Shown: positions 6,677 through 14,421, counted from the stretch's first letter. The stretch: 46,911 bases of DNA from an uncultured Brevibacillus sp. (GCF_947502445.1 NZ_CANMZW010000048.1:1-46911), one strand, 5' to 3'. The notes: generated by a model not told the origin, from the letters alone. Made by a program: numbers and translations.

Positions 6677-6871
6677 CTACTTACTGGCTGTGAATTGCTG
6701 GAAGTTCTCTCGCTCCTGCTGAGCAATCCACTCGTCGATTGTGTCCTTGCGGAAAAAAATACGGTTTCCCACTTTATATGCAGGAATTTGTTTCATCCGC
6801 ACCATCTCACGTAGCTTGTACTCGGAAGCACCGATGTATGGAGCTGCCTCCTTTACAGTCATACGTTGCAT
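6677..6871 (-). CDS. Excisionase-like helix-turn-helix protein
   Basis: About 64 residues, MQRMTVKEAAPYIGASEYKLREMVRMKQIPAYKVGNRIFFRKDTIDEWIAQQ..., the complete fold of the excisionase/HTH_17 family. Xis proteins of this type bend DNA at attachment sites and direct the integrase to excision. As first gene of the leftward operon, facing the repressor across the operator region, its position suits either Xis or a Cro-like switch protein. An upstream GTG at 6883-6886 is possible; the ATG at 6871 is preferred because GGTGG lies upstream at tolerable spacing (about 11 nt). Confidence 0.72.
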   Translation of the reverse strand: MQRMTVKEAAPYIGASEYKLREMVRMKQIPAYKVGNRIFFRKDTIDEWIAQQERENFQQFTASK

Positions 6872-6891
6872 TAATATTCTCACCACCTTCT

Positions 6892-7008
6892 GTAACTTAC
6901 AGAGTTACTATGTAATCTATTGGATTACGATTTCAGTTTATATCTGTGGGTGAATATTGTCAACTATCGGAGTACATTTATGTTTGTATTTGTACCTTGT
7001 TGGATTAC
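6892..7008. promoter_or_regulatory. Operator array of the repressor control region
   Basis: Three 17-base sites share a 6-5-6 palindrome layout. O1 is GTAACT-TACAG-AGTTAC (6892-6908, perfect), O2 is GTAATC-TATTG-GATTAC (6912-6928, perfect), and O3 is GTACCT-TGTTG-GATTAC (6992-7008, one good half). A fourth, degenerate site is centred near 6968 (TCAACT-ATCGG-AGTACA). O1 and O2 centres are 20 bases apart, about two helical turns, which suits cooperative binding. These are the likely binding sites of the XRE repressor encoded at 7045. Confidence 0.65.
6938..6963 (-). promoter_or_regulatory. Leftward early promoter
   Basis: A consensus -35 TTGACA (6963-6958) is followed at 15-17 bases by TATAAA/TAAACT as -10. 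It would drive the excisionase-replication operon. The degenerate fourth operator overlaps the -35 box, and O1 and O2 lie in the initial transcribed region, so a bound repressor could block it. Confidence 0.5.
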
Positions 7009-7011
7009 AAT
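6984..7011 (+). promoter_or_regulatory. Repressor promoter
   Basis: TTGTAT (6984-6989), 16 bases, TACAAT (7006-7011). Operator O3 overlaps the spacer and -10, which would give negative autoregulation of the repressor. Confidence 0.45.
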
Positions 7012-7044
7012 AGGGATGAGATAATTTAAAAAGAGGGTGTAAGT

Positions 7045-7431
7045 ATGGAAAACAGTTTTGGTAAGTATTTGGAGTTACTACGAGGAAAAATTTCTCTGCG
7101 AGAAGCTTCAGAAAAAACGGGCTTAAGTCACACTTATATTAGAAACTTAGAACTTGGAAAAAAGACTGATCCCTCACATGAAACGCTCATAAAATTAGCG
7201 AACGCGTACGGAGTAAAATACGGAGAGCTGCTATCAAAGAAGTTTGAAAGCATCGATTATCCCACTATTCTAGAAAAATATGGCCCTTCTAATAAAGGAT
7301 ACAGTGTCGATAATGATTTAATTTCTTTCCTAAGTCGAGAAGACATTACTTGTAAAGGTCACACTTTAACAGAAGACGATCGAAACCGGATACTAGGTAT
7401 GCTTGCAGTTTTATTCCCTCACTGGGAATAG
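7045..7431 (+). CDS. XRE-family repressor (CI-like)
   Basis: 128 residues. Residues 4-66 are an HTH_XRE domain: FGKYLELLRGKISLREASEKTGLSHTYIRNLELGKKTDPSHETLIKLANAYGV, with the SLREASEKTGLSHTYIRNLE helix-turn-helix. The C-terminal 60 residues are short and have no LexA/S24 peptidase signature, so induction by RecA-driven self-cleavage is not expected; elements with such repressors often use a separate ImmA-like protease, which is not seen here. AGAGGGTG lies about 5 nt before the ATG. It is divergent from the excisionase operon and faces the operator array, the usual lysogeny-switch arrangement. Confidence 0.8.
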   Translation: MENSFGKYLELLRGKISLREASEKTGLSHTYIRNLELGKKTDPSHETLIKLANAYGVKYGELLSKKFESIDYPTILEKYGPSNKGYSVDNDLISFLSREDITCKGHTLTEDDRNRILGMLAVLFPHWE

Positions 7432-7469
7432 CCAGCGCGGATTGAACTGATACCCAGTAACCTCAGATA

Positions 7470-7504
7470 AAACAAAAAATGCCACTCTAAAATACGAGCG
7501 GCAT
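7470..7504 (-). terminator. Rho-independent terminator
   Basis: On the minus strand ATGCCGCTC...GAGTGGCAT followed by TTTTTTGTTTT. It would end leftward transcripts from the 226-aa gene before they reach the repressor as antisense RNA. Confidence 0.65.
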
Positions 7505-7558
7505 GTCGCGAGTATATCTTTTATTTATTCTCATTCTTATCATTATTGTTTATATCCG

Positions 7559-7580
7559 TTTGCCGTTACTTTGCTGTTAC
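7559..7580. repeat. Tandem 11-base repeats, possible integrase arm sites
   Basis: TTTGCCGTTAC followed directly by TTTGCTGTTAC: two 11-base units with one difference. Paired 11-base repeats are the form of arm-type sites recognised by the N-terminal domain of Tn916-like integrases. A possible looser pair is near 7632-7648. The role is inferred from form and position only. Confidence 0.4.
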
Positions 7581-7748
7581 CTCTCTGAAAAATGATAGGG
7601 GATGAAGCTTTGGTACAAAAGCATTTTAGCTTTTACCTAGCAGTTACCCCATTTTCGTAGGAAATAGAGTGGGAAATTACCGAGGCCCACGAACATATTC
7701 CTTTTCTTTTTTCAAACAAAAGAAACAGCATTATGAGGGTACTTAAAA

Positions 7749-8429
7749 TTAAATATTTAGATAGTACTTCGTATTTTCAATTACTGTACTTTTCAATGTT
7801 CCTTGTTCTTCCATTTTTTTGAGTGTGTTCATTACAACTCTATAATGAGCTCTAGGAACTTTTTCCAGTACATCTTTAGCAGTAAAAGGATCAAATCCGA
7901 ATTTAAAAACAATCTCTCTAATTACACTCATAGTTGGTTTAAGATTAAGGGTTTCTTTTTGTTCGATATTTAAACGTTCTTCCACACTTGATTGTATCCT
8001 AACATTTAGCTCATCAATTTTTTTATCTATTTCACTATAAACTTTATCGAGAACTTCCTCTATATCAGTTGTGCTAGTTTCATCAAAACTATTTTTTAGT
8101 TCATGAATCAATTCCTCTTTTATTTTATTTGCATCTAGTTCAATATCTTTCTTTATGACAGATGGGTCGAAGTTACTAACCTTGGTGTCTACTTGATTTA
8201 ACCTTTCATTCATTGAGCCTAGTGTCCTATGCATTTCTCCTACTAAACTGTCATTTTGATTGATTTGTTTTAAAGAAATGAACATTGCTACCCCTGCAAG
8301 AGAAATTGAAACAAATGTGGACACGTATGAGATGACAGTCATAATTAGTTCTTGATAGATATACATAAAGGCTTGAGCGTATACCAAGAAAACCAGCAAC
8401 CAAATCCAGTCTTGTTTTCTCCATTCCAT
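7749..8429 (-). CDS. Membrane protein with coiled coil and winged-helix-like C terminus
   Basis: 226 residues. ATG at 8429 is chosen because AGAGGGGG lies about 9 nt upstream. Two hydrophobic helices span roughly residues 8-28 and 32-52 (WIWLLVFLVYAQAFMYIY; VISYVSTFVSISLAGVAMFISL). A long charged coiled coil covers residues about 60-165. The last 60 residues (TMSVIREIVFKFGFDPFTAKDVLEKVPRAHYRVVMNTLKKMEEQGTLKSTVIENTKYYLN) look like a winged helix. It sits alone between repressor and integrase with its own terminator, the place where temperate elements often carry cargo such as exclusion or defence genes. No named family is recognised. Confidence 0.65.
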   Translation of the reverse strand: MEWRKQDWIWLLVFLVYAQAFMYIYQELIMTVISYVSTFVSISLAGVAMFISLKQINQNDSLVGEMHRTLGSMNERLNQVDTKVSNFDPSVIKKDIELDANKIKEELIHELKNSFDETSTTDIEEVLDKVYSEIDKKIDELNVRIQSSVEERLNIEQKETLNLKPTMSVIREIVFKFGFDPFTAKDVLEKVPRAHYRVVMNTLKKMEEQGTLKSTVIENTKYYLNI

Positions 8430-8557
8430 ACCTAATTCCCCCTCTTTCACCAACATAATTCGGCAAAAGGAAGTCATTTCCTGTTACTTTTTGACTATTA
8501 ACCTCATCGCAATGACAAATGTATTACAAGCAAAAAAAGACAAAGGAGGACTATATT

Positions 8558-9733
8558 ATGGCAAGCATTCAGAAACGTGGTGAAAATTCATGGCTGCTCG
8601 TTGTTGAAGCTGGTTATGATTCCAATGGCAAGCGAATCAAAAAGACCCGAACTGTAAAGGGAATGGGCAAGCGCGAGGCAGAAAAAGAGCTGGCGAAGTT
8701 TGTTGTTGAAGTGGAGGCCGGGGAATACATCGCTCCAGAGAAGATGAAATTTGAGGCATTCGTTGAGGAATGGTATACAAAGTATGCTAAAAAAGAGATT
8801 AGCCCAAGGACGTTGAACATTTACATGCGCTTTATTAAAAACCGGATTCTCCCCGTTTTCGGCCATATGCGTCTGGATCAGATTAAACCTTTCCACATCC
8901 TAAAGTTTGTTTCCGAATTGTCGGATGAAGGTAGTCGTCGCGATGGTAAAGAAGGCAGGCTATCCTCTGGAACAGTTCACTACCTGTATCGTGTCATCAA
9001 TAATGTATTGTCGCGCGCAGAAGAATGGAAAATCATAAAGAAGAACCCAGCTTCCGAAGTAAAAAAGCCAAAGGTTACTTACAAGGAAGTGGAGGTTTAT
9101 ACCGAGGAGGAGGTTGCAGCTCTTTTCAATGCCCTTGAAACAGAACCGATCCATTGGCGCATAATGATCACCATGGCGATTACAACCGGTCTAAGGCGCG
9201 GGGAGCTGGTTGGCCTCGAATGGAAGCATATCGACCTTGATAACGGAACGCTAGAGGTAAAGCAGAGTATAGCAATGATGGTCAACGGCGAACCAATCAT
9301 AACCGAACCCAAAACGAAAAAGTCGAAGCGTAGAATAAGCCTACCTGATAATTTGATCGATCAGTTGAAGGATTATTATCTTCATGCTCGAAAGGTACGT
9401 TTTCAGATGGGCGATAAGTGGCTTGGAGGCGACCAATTCTTTGTGTTCTGCAATCCAGATGGCAAGCCATTCTATCCAGAAACACCTTACCTTCACTTTC
9501 GATCCTTCCTCAAAAAGAATGGTTTACGGTACATTCGCTTTCACGATCTACGCCATACATCAGCCACCATACTAATCAATAGTGGAGTACACGCGAAAAT
9601 TATCTCCGAACGCCTGGGACATGCCAGCATAACCACAACCATGAATGTATACGGACATGCGCTCCAATCCGCTGATAAAGAAGCTGCAAATAAATTCAAC
9701 AGCATTATTCCGATGAAGAATAAAAAAGCGTAA
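8558..9733 (+). CDS. int: Tyrosine site-specific integrase
   Basis: 391 residues from the ATG at 8558, which has AAAGGAGG 7-8 nt upstream. Residues 1-55 are the AP2-like arm-binding domain (SWLLVVEAGYDSNGKRIKKTRTVKGMGKREAEKELAKF). Residues about 63-160 form the SAM-like core-binding domain, and 180-380 the catalytic domain. The catalytic set is complete: R213 (TGLRRGEL), a beta-hairpin lysine near K257, H329-x-x-R332 (HDLRH), H355 (LGHAS) and nucleophile Y365 (MNVYGH). It is of the Tn916/phage type, integrates and excises the element, and lies next to the chromosomal junction near rlmD. Its own terminator follows directly. Confidence 0.95.
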   Translation: MASIQKRGENSWLLVVEAGYDSNGKRIKKTRTVKGMGKREAEKELAKFVVEVEAGEYIAPEKMKFEAFVEEWYTKYAKKEISPRTLNIYMRFIKNRILPVFGHMRLDQIKPFHILKFVSELSDEGSRRDGKEGRLSSGTVHYLYRVINNVLSRAEEWKIIKKNPASEVKKPKVTYKEVEVYTEEEVAALFNALETEPIHWRIMITMAITTGLRRGELVGLEWKHIDLDNGTLEVKQSIAMMVNGEPIITEPKTKKSKRRISLPDNLIDQLKDYYLHARKVRFQMGDKWLGGDQFFVFCNPDGKPFYPETPYLHFRSFLKKNGLRYIRFHDLRHTSATILINSGVHAKIISERLGHASITTTMNVYGHALQSADKEAANKFNSIIPMKNKKA

Positions 9734-9761
9734 GGAGCCGCCGAAGCAGCTCCCTTTTTTT
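9734..9761 (+). terminator. Integrase terminator
   Basis: GGAGC-CGCCGAAGCA-GCTCC followed by a T-run, starting at the base after the integrase stop codon. Confidence 0.75.
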
Positions 9762-9781
9762 CGTCAACAATCCGTCAACAA
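9760..9781. repeat. Tandem 11-base repeats at the element end
   Basis: TTCGTCAACAA followed directly by TCCGTCAACAA, between the integrase terminator and the rlmD stop. Like the pair at 7559, the unit is 11 bases long. It may be an arm-type site or lie at the attachment junction. Confidence 0.45.
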
Positions 9782-9785
9782 CTCA

Positions 9786-11234
9786 CTATTCAGCCTCTCG
9801 AAAACCCTTATATACCAAGCACGCAACGCTTTCTACGTGCCCCGTATGCGGGAACATATCCACCGGCTGCACTTCCTTCACCTCATACCGCTCCGCCAGC
9901 ACCTTCAAATCCCTTGCCAGCGTCGATGGATTACAGGACACATACACCACCCGCTCCGGCTGCATCTCCAGAATCGTCATCAACAACGCCTCATCACAGC
10001 CTTTACGCGGCGGGTCAACCACAATCACATCCGCACGAATCCCTTTCTCTTTCCACGCTGGAATCACGACCTCTGCAGGCCCCGCCTCAAACGTAGCATT
10101 CCCCAGGCCATTCAGCTCGGCATTGCGCTTCGCATCAGCGATGGCTTCCGGCACAATCTCTACGCCATACACATGCTTTGACTTCTGCGCCAAAAAGAGT
10201 GAAATCGTCCCGATACCGCAATACGCATCGATGACGGTTTCCGTACCTGTCGCCCCTGCATACTCCAGCGTTTTGTTATATAGAACTTCCGTCTGCGCCG
10301 GATTCACCTGATAAAAGGAACGCGCCGAGATCGCAAACTTAATCGGTCCGATGTAATCGTAAATGACATCACTGCCCCAAAGCGTGACGGTCTTTTTGCC
10401 GAAAATGACGTTGGTTTTGTCCGGGTTGGTATTTTGTACAATGCTCGCCACTCCCGTTACCTCTGAGCGAATCGCTTCCACCAGCTGCTCGCGCTGGGGA
10501 ATGGTCTCTTCTGTTGTCACGAGTACGACCATGACCTCGCCTGTTTTCACGCCTACCTTGACCACGACATGACGCAACAAGCCCGTCCCGCGCACCTCGT
10601 CATATGGGGCAATATTCAGCTTGGTCGCTGCTTTCTTCACAGCAGTAACCGCATCGTCATTGATCTGATGCTGGATGAGACACTCGTTCATGTCGATGAT
10701 GGAGTGAGACTTCTCCGCGTAAAATCCGCCGACCAATGCGCCGTTTTCCTCGCCGATCGGTACCTGTGCCTTGTTGCGATAGCGCCAAGGATCGCTCATG
10801 CCGAGTGTCGGGTGAACGGTAATCGCGCCTTCCCCCTCCACCGAAAATCCGCCGATACGCCGCAGATTGTCCCGAACGATCTGCTGCTTGTGTCGCAGCT
10901 GTTCCTCGTAGGCGAGGTGCTGCAAGGAACAGCCGCCACACCGGTCATACAATGGACAGGGGGGCATGAAGCGATGCTCGCTCGCCTCCACGACCTCAGA
11001 CAGCTTGGCAAAGCCAAAGTTCTTTTTCACATGGTTGACGCGAGCACGAACACGCTCTCCTGCAAGTGCCCCATCTACAAAAAGCGTATATCCCTCAACA
11101 CGGCCTACCCCGGCTCCCTCGTGATTTAGTCCGGTTATCTCCACTTCCACGGTTTGTCCGACACGCACAGGGACGTCCAGCTCTACTTTCGCTGCCTTTT
11201 GCGGTCCGCGCCGCTTCTTTGTTGTCTTCGCCAC
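9786..11234 (-). CDS. rlmD: 23S rRNA (uracil-C5)-methyltransferase, RlmD/RlmCD type
   Basis: 482 residues of the TrmA/RumA family, which methylates C5 of uridine in 23S rRNA using SAM; in B. subtilis one enzyme (RlmCD, YefA) modifies U747 and U1939. A TRAM domain spans about residues 22-82. The 4Fe-4S ligands are C93, C99, C102 and C185 (CPLYDRCGGC; NECL). The Rossmann SAM site is YCGIGTISLFLA, followed by DPPRKG, and the nucleophile is C434 in YVSCNPSTLARDL. It lies downstream of dgkB as in B. subtilis. The gene ends at the element junction, and its C terminus appears complete. Confidence 0.93.
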   Translation of the reverse strand: MAKTTKKRRGPQKAAKVELDVPVRVGQTVEVEITGLNHEGAGVGRVEGYTLFVDGALAGERVRARVNHVKKNFGFAKLSEVVEASEHRFMPPCPLYDRCGGCSLQHLAYEEQLRHKQQIVRDNLRRIGGFSVEGEGAITVHPTLGMSDPWRYRNKAQVPIGEENGALVGGFYAEKSHSIIDMNECLIQHQINDDAVTAVKKAATKLNIAPYDEVRGTGLLRHVVVKVGVKTGEVMVVLVTTEETIPQREQLVEAIRSEVTGVASIVQNTNPDKTNVIFGKKTVTLWGSDVIYDYIGPIKFAISARSFYQVNPAQTEVLYNKTLEYAGATGTETVIDAYCGIGTISLFLAQKSKHVYGVEIVPEAIADAKRNAELNGLGNATFEAGPAEVVIPAWKEKGIRADVIVVDPPRKGCDEALLMTILEMQPERVVYVSCNPSTLARDLKVLAERYEVKEVQPVDMFPHTGHVESVACLVYKGFREAE

Positions 11235-11351
11235 TATTTATTGCTCCTTTTTTCTTCTATCTATATTCCAAGCTATTTTTTCGCTCTAGGATGAACGCGA
11301 GGGATGCTCTGCAGCATCCCCACGGCTAGTTCTATTCATTTTACTATCTTC

Positions 11352-12308
11352 CTACGGTACGAACAACTCGATATGCCCAGGCAGCGCTTCTACCACGCAA
11401 GGCAGCTGCCCGCCATGCTCTCCGTCCAGATTGAGCTGCACTGTTTCTCCCCCTGGTGAAGTGGCCTTGATGTAATCTGCTTGGAAATATAAAATGTTCG
11501 GGTCCTTTAGATGCTCACCGCGCAATGCCTGCGTCGCCAAGCGAATAAACTCTGCGATGTTCGTCTTTTTCACTACGATGACATCCAGCTTTCCATCTGA
11601 CAAATCTGCATCCGGTGCGAGCTTGTCGAAGCCGCCAACCGAGTTGCTGTTGGCAATGAGAAAGATCATGATTTCTTCGTCCAGAAGTACCTCTTTGCGG
11701 GTTTCCAGACGGACGCGGATGGGGTGCAGTGATGGTAATTTCTCCAATCCTTTCACGTAATACGCCATCTGTCCGATCATGGTTTTCAGCTTGCTCGGCA
11801 CTTCGTAGGTCAGGTCAGTCAGCGAGCCACCCCCGGCGATATTGATAAAATAGCGGTTGTTGATCCGTCCTAGGTCGATCTTGCGCTTTTTCCCGTTGGT
11901 AATAATCTCGGTGGCACGACTGATTGACTTCGGTATACCGACGGCTCGGGCAAAATCGTTGCTCGTTCCGCAGGGGATGATTCCAAGCGATGGACGGGCC
12001 TTTAGCTCCGCCATCCCGTTTACTACTTCATAAATCGTTCCGTCTCCACCAGCTGCGACGATGACATCAAAACCGCGGGCAACCGCACGGGCAGCCTCCT
12101 CGGTAGCATCATCCTCCCCTCTGGTCGCATGGCACGACGTCTCATATCCGGCCGATTCCATTAACTCAAGAATATCTGGCAATCTCCGACGCACAATCTC
12201 CCGGCCGGAGCTTGGATTGTAGATTAATCTGGCTCGTTTCAAGGCAGATCCCTTCTTCCTTCCCTCGCTCACGGGTGTACTCTCTTCCATCATATCCTTT
12301 ATAGCCAT
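11352..12308 (-). CDS. dgkB: Diacylglycerol kinase (DgkB/YegS family)
   Basis: 318 residues. It phosphorylates diacylglycerol released by lipoteichoic acid synthesis to phosphatidic acid, returning it to phospholipid synthesis. Seen are LIYNPSSGRE (residues 28-37), the nucleotide-binding GGDGT (87-91), LGIIPCGTSNDFARAVGIP and the C-terminal LNLDGEHGG. The N terminus is about 20 residues longer than usual, and a later start is possible. The order gatB ... dgkB-rlmD follows B. subtilis, although nine kilobases of other genes now separate it from gatB. Confidence 0.92.
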   Translation of the reverse strand: MAIKDMMEESTPVSEGRKKGSALKRARLIYNPSSGREIVRRRLPDILELMESAGYETSCHATRGEDDATEEAARAVARGFDVIVAAGGDGTIYEVVNGMAELKARPSLGIIPCGTSNDFARAVGIPKSISRATEIITNGKKRKIDLGRINNRYFINIAGGGSLTDLTYEVPSKLKTMIGQMAYYVKGLEKLPSLHPIRVRLETRKEVLLDEEIMIFLIANSNSVGGFDKLAPDADLSDGKLDVIVVKKTNIAEFIRLATQALRGEHLKDPNILYFQADYIKATSPGGETVQLNLDGEHGGQLPCVVEALPGHIELFVP

Positions 12309-12384
12309 TTTTGGGAATCGCTATGCTGTCTTGGGCGTGTTAAGATAGAAAAAGATGGGAATCCAAATGATCGGAGGGACGGTT

Positions 12385-13356
12385 GTGGATCAAATCATCG
12401 TAGGTGTTGATGTTGGGGGTACCGCGATCAAAATGGCTCTGATTACCCCAAGTGGCGAGATGGTGACGAAAACACAGGAACCAACACCTGTCGCCTTAGG
12501 GGAAGACGGCATTTTGCAAAAAATCACCGCTATGATGAACACACTGCTCGAAAAGCACGGCTACACTCGTGATCTGGTCTTGGGTATTGGCGTCGGTATT
12601 CCAGGTCCAATCGATACCAAAAACGGAATCGTGCTGCAAGCAGTCAATCTGCATTGGAAACAACCCGTCCTCTTAAAAGAAAAGCTCCAAGCACTGGCAT
12701 GCCTGCCAGTCGCTGTGGACAATGATGCAAACATAGCAGCACTCGGAGAAATGTGGCGCGGCGCAGGTCAAGGCGCACAGGACCTCGTGCTGATCACAGT
12801 GGGAACAGGCGTCGGCGGCGGTGTCATCCTGCACGGCAATGTCATCTCCGGGATCAATGGTGTGGGCGGAGAGATCGGTCATATCACGGTGACTCCAGGA
12901 GAAGGGCCCAGCTGCAATTGCGGCAAGACGGGTTGTCTCGAGACCTATACATCTGCCACAGCCATTATCCGTGAAGGACGTCAGGCCGCTGCCAACGGAA
13001 CAAGCCCGATGTTAGCCAAAGTACTTGCAGTCACAGGCAGTATTCGGGCAAAGGATGTTTTAACTGCCGCCAACGCTGGAGACAAGGCAGCCGTTGCGAT
13101 CGTCGATCAGGTTGGATTTTATTTGGGTCTCGCCCTCTCGCATCTCGCTATCGTGCTGAATCCAGCCAAACTCATCATCGGCGGCGGTGTTGCAGCAGCA
13201 GGCGAAATTCTTTTTTCCCGCATTCGCACTTCCTTTGCCCGCTTTATCCCCTTTTCGTATGTCGTAGAATCGACCGAAATCCTTCCTGCCACTCTCGGCA
13301 ATGATGCTGGTGTGTACGGAGCTGGCTGGCTTATTCGCTCTCAGTTTGTAAACTAG
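12385..13356 (+). CDS. glcK: ROK-family glucokinase
   Basis: 323 residues. GTG at 12385 is chosen since GGAGGGAC lies 6-7 nt upstream; an upstream ATG has no good site. It phosphorylates glucose with ATP in the cytoplasm. The ATP-binding DVGGT (GVDVGGTAIKMAL), the catalytic DNDANIAALGE segment, the GTGVGGG loop and the ROK zinc motif CNCGKTGCLET are all present. A strong terminator follows. It is divergent from dgkB. Sugar specificity within ROK kinases is inferred from length and overall likeness to bacillar GlcK. Confidence 0.85.
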   Translation: MDQIIVGVDVGGTAIKMALITPSGEMVTKTQEPTPVALGEDGILQKITAMMNTLLEKHGYTRDLVLGIGVGIPGPIDTKNGIVLQAVNLHWKQPVLLKEKLQALACLPVAVDNDANIAALGEMWRGAGQGAQDLVLITVGTGVGGGVILHGNVISGINGVGGEIGHITVTPGEGPSCNCGKTGCLETYTSATAIIREGRQAAANGTSPMLAKVLAVTGSIRAKDVLTAANAGDKAAVAIVDQVGFYLGLALSHLAIVLNPAKLIIGGGVAAAGEILFSRIRTSFARFIPFSYVVESTEILPATLGNDAGVYGAGWLIRSQFVN

Positions 13357-13374
13357 CCGACCTTTATCCATATG

Positions 13375-13424
13375 AAAACGCTCCTGTGATCGTGAACTCA
13401 CGACATCGATAGGAGCGTTTTTTC
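13375..13424. terminator. Bidirectional terminator
   Basis: AACGCTCCT...AGGAGCGTT with a further inner CGTG/CACG pairing, flanked by AAAA on the left and TTTTTT on the right. It can end both the glucokinase transcript (+) and the converging EamA gene (-). Confidence 0.8.
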
Positions 13425-13449
13425 ATTATGAAACATACGAATCAGTACC

Positions 13450-14370
13450 CTACAAAGCCTTTGTACGATTCGGCACTGACTTTTCTACCTCCACAGCTGC
13501 ATGCTTCTCCTGACCAGAAACGATCAATACGGCTCCAGCCAGCACCGCACAACCTCCCAACAGCTGTAGCAATGTAAATGACTCTCCGAATAACAGCGCC
13601 GAGAAAACGATCGTCACAACCGGCTCAAGTGTACTCAAAACGGATGCCTTGGTAGAACCGATCAGCTGCAGCCCTTGAAAGAAAAAACCAATGGCCATCA
13701 CGGTAGAAAAAACAACGATCCCCGCCAGCGCCCACCAGCCAACAGCACTGAACGATAGCTCAAGCCCGCCATCCTTTTGCGCCACAAAGAATGTAGAAAT
13801 GGCTGCGAATAAAGAAATATACCCGGCAGTCACAAACGGTGAAAGCCCTTTTACCACCCGGTTACCCACAACGATATATACGGAGTAAAACAGGGCAGCT
13901 GCCAGTGCCAGCACGACCCCGATCGGTTGAATCCCCCCAAAGGATAGCCCAAGCACCAGTCCCAGACCAACGAGAGAGATCAGCATGGCCAAAATCGTTT
14001 TTCGCCGCAGCGGTTCCTTTTCTACAAAGTAGGTGAGCACAGCCACAAATACCGGAAACGTGTACAACAAGAGTGCAGCCATAGATGTCGGAATATACTG
14101 AACAGCAGAGAAAAAGCTGAGCGATTGCAAGGTATACAAGACACCGCCCAGTACAAACAAAGCCACAACCTGCTTCCTCACCAACCGCAATCCTTCCTTG
14201 CGCAACACGAGTAACCCGAAAAACAGGATTGCCGCGAAAAGAAACCGTAAAAAAAGCAAGGTCGATACAGTCACACCCGCCCCGTACGCGTATACAGCAA
14301 AAATAGACATAACCCCAAAGCAAGCAGCAGATATGAATACATACAAGACACCCAAATAGAGCGGCTTCAC
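13450..14370 (-). CDS. EamA/DMT-family transporter
   Basis: 306 residues with about ten hydrophobic helices in two homologous halves, the layout of drug/metabolite exporters of the EamA family. The first half begins LYVFISAACFGVMSIFAVYAYGAG. The second half holds the conserved GSTKASVLSTLEPVVTIVFSALLFGE segment, which matches the family's signature (S-x-L-x-x-x-x-P-V). The substrate cannot be read from sequence. It stands alone between a shared terminator and the natAB pair. Confidence 0.88.
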   Translation of the reverse strand: MKPLYLGVLYVFISAACFGVMSIFAVYAYGAGVTVSTLLFLRFLFAAILFFGLLVLRKEGLRLVRKQVVALFVLGGVLYTLQSLSFFSAVQYIPTSMAALLLYTFPVFVAVLTYFVEKEPLRRKTILAMLISLVGLGLVLGLSFGGIQPIGVVLALAAALFYSVYIVVGNRVVKGLSPFVTAGYISLFAAISTFFVAQKDGGLELSFSAVGWWALAGIVVFSTVMAIGFFFQGLQLIGSTKASVLSTLEPVVTIVFSALLFGESFTLLQLLGGCAVLAGAVLIVSGQEKHAAVEVEKSVPNRTKAL

Positions 14371-14421
14371 GACAATTCACCAGCTTTCCGATATTGGCAA
14401 CGACGTGTGATCAAACGGCTG

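Larger units (their letters stand above)
7432..7748. other. Intergenic region right of the repressor
   Basis: The 317 bases hold a minus-strand terminator (7470-7504), two tandem 11-base repeats (7559-7580), and further GTTACC-containing sequence near 7632-7648. I see no ORF with a ribosome binding site. It is probably part of the attachment-site arm region or spacer DNA of the element. Confidence 0.5.
1..9781. mobile_element. Integrated phage-like / integrative element, right part
   Basis: From the window start to the integrase-flanking repeats the genes are phage early functions: integrase, XRE repressor, excisionase-like HTH, replication initiator, two ArpU regulators and many short ORFs without recognisable housekeeping role. 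Core chromosomal genes begin abruptly at rlmD. The right boundary lies in 9734-9785, between the integrase stop and the rlmD stop. The left boundary is outside the window, so att sites cannot be paired here. No capsid, terminase, tail or lysis gene is seen, so prophage and ICE/satellite remain open alternatives. Confidence 0.85.

Noticed and set aside
9837..10572. Plus-strand open frames opposite rlmD
   Set aside because: They are antisense frames of a complete conserved gene, with no ribosome binding site and with proline/histidine-rich compositions typical of shadows.
11303..11322. GGGATGCT-CTGC-AGCATCCC hairpin between dgkB and rlmD
   Set aside because: A good hairpin, but no T-run on the minus strand, so I did not call it a terminator; dgkB and rlmD may still be co-transcribed.
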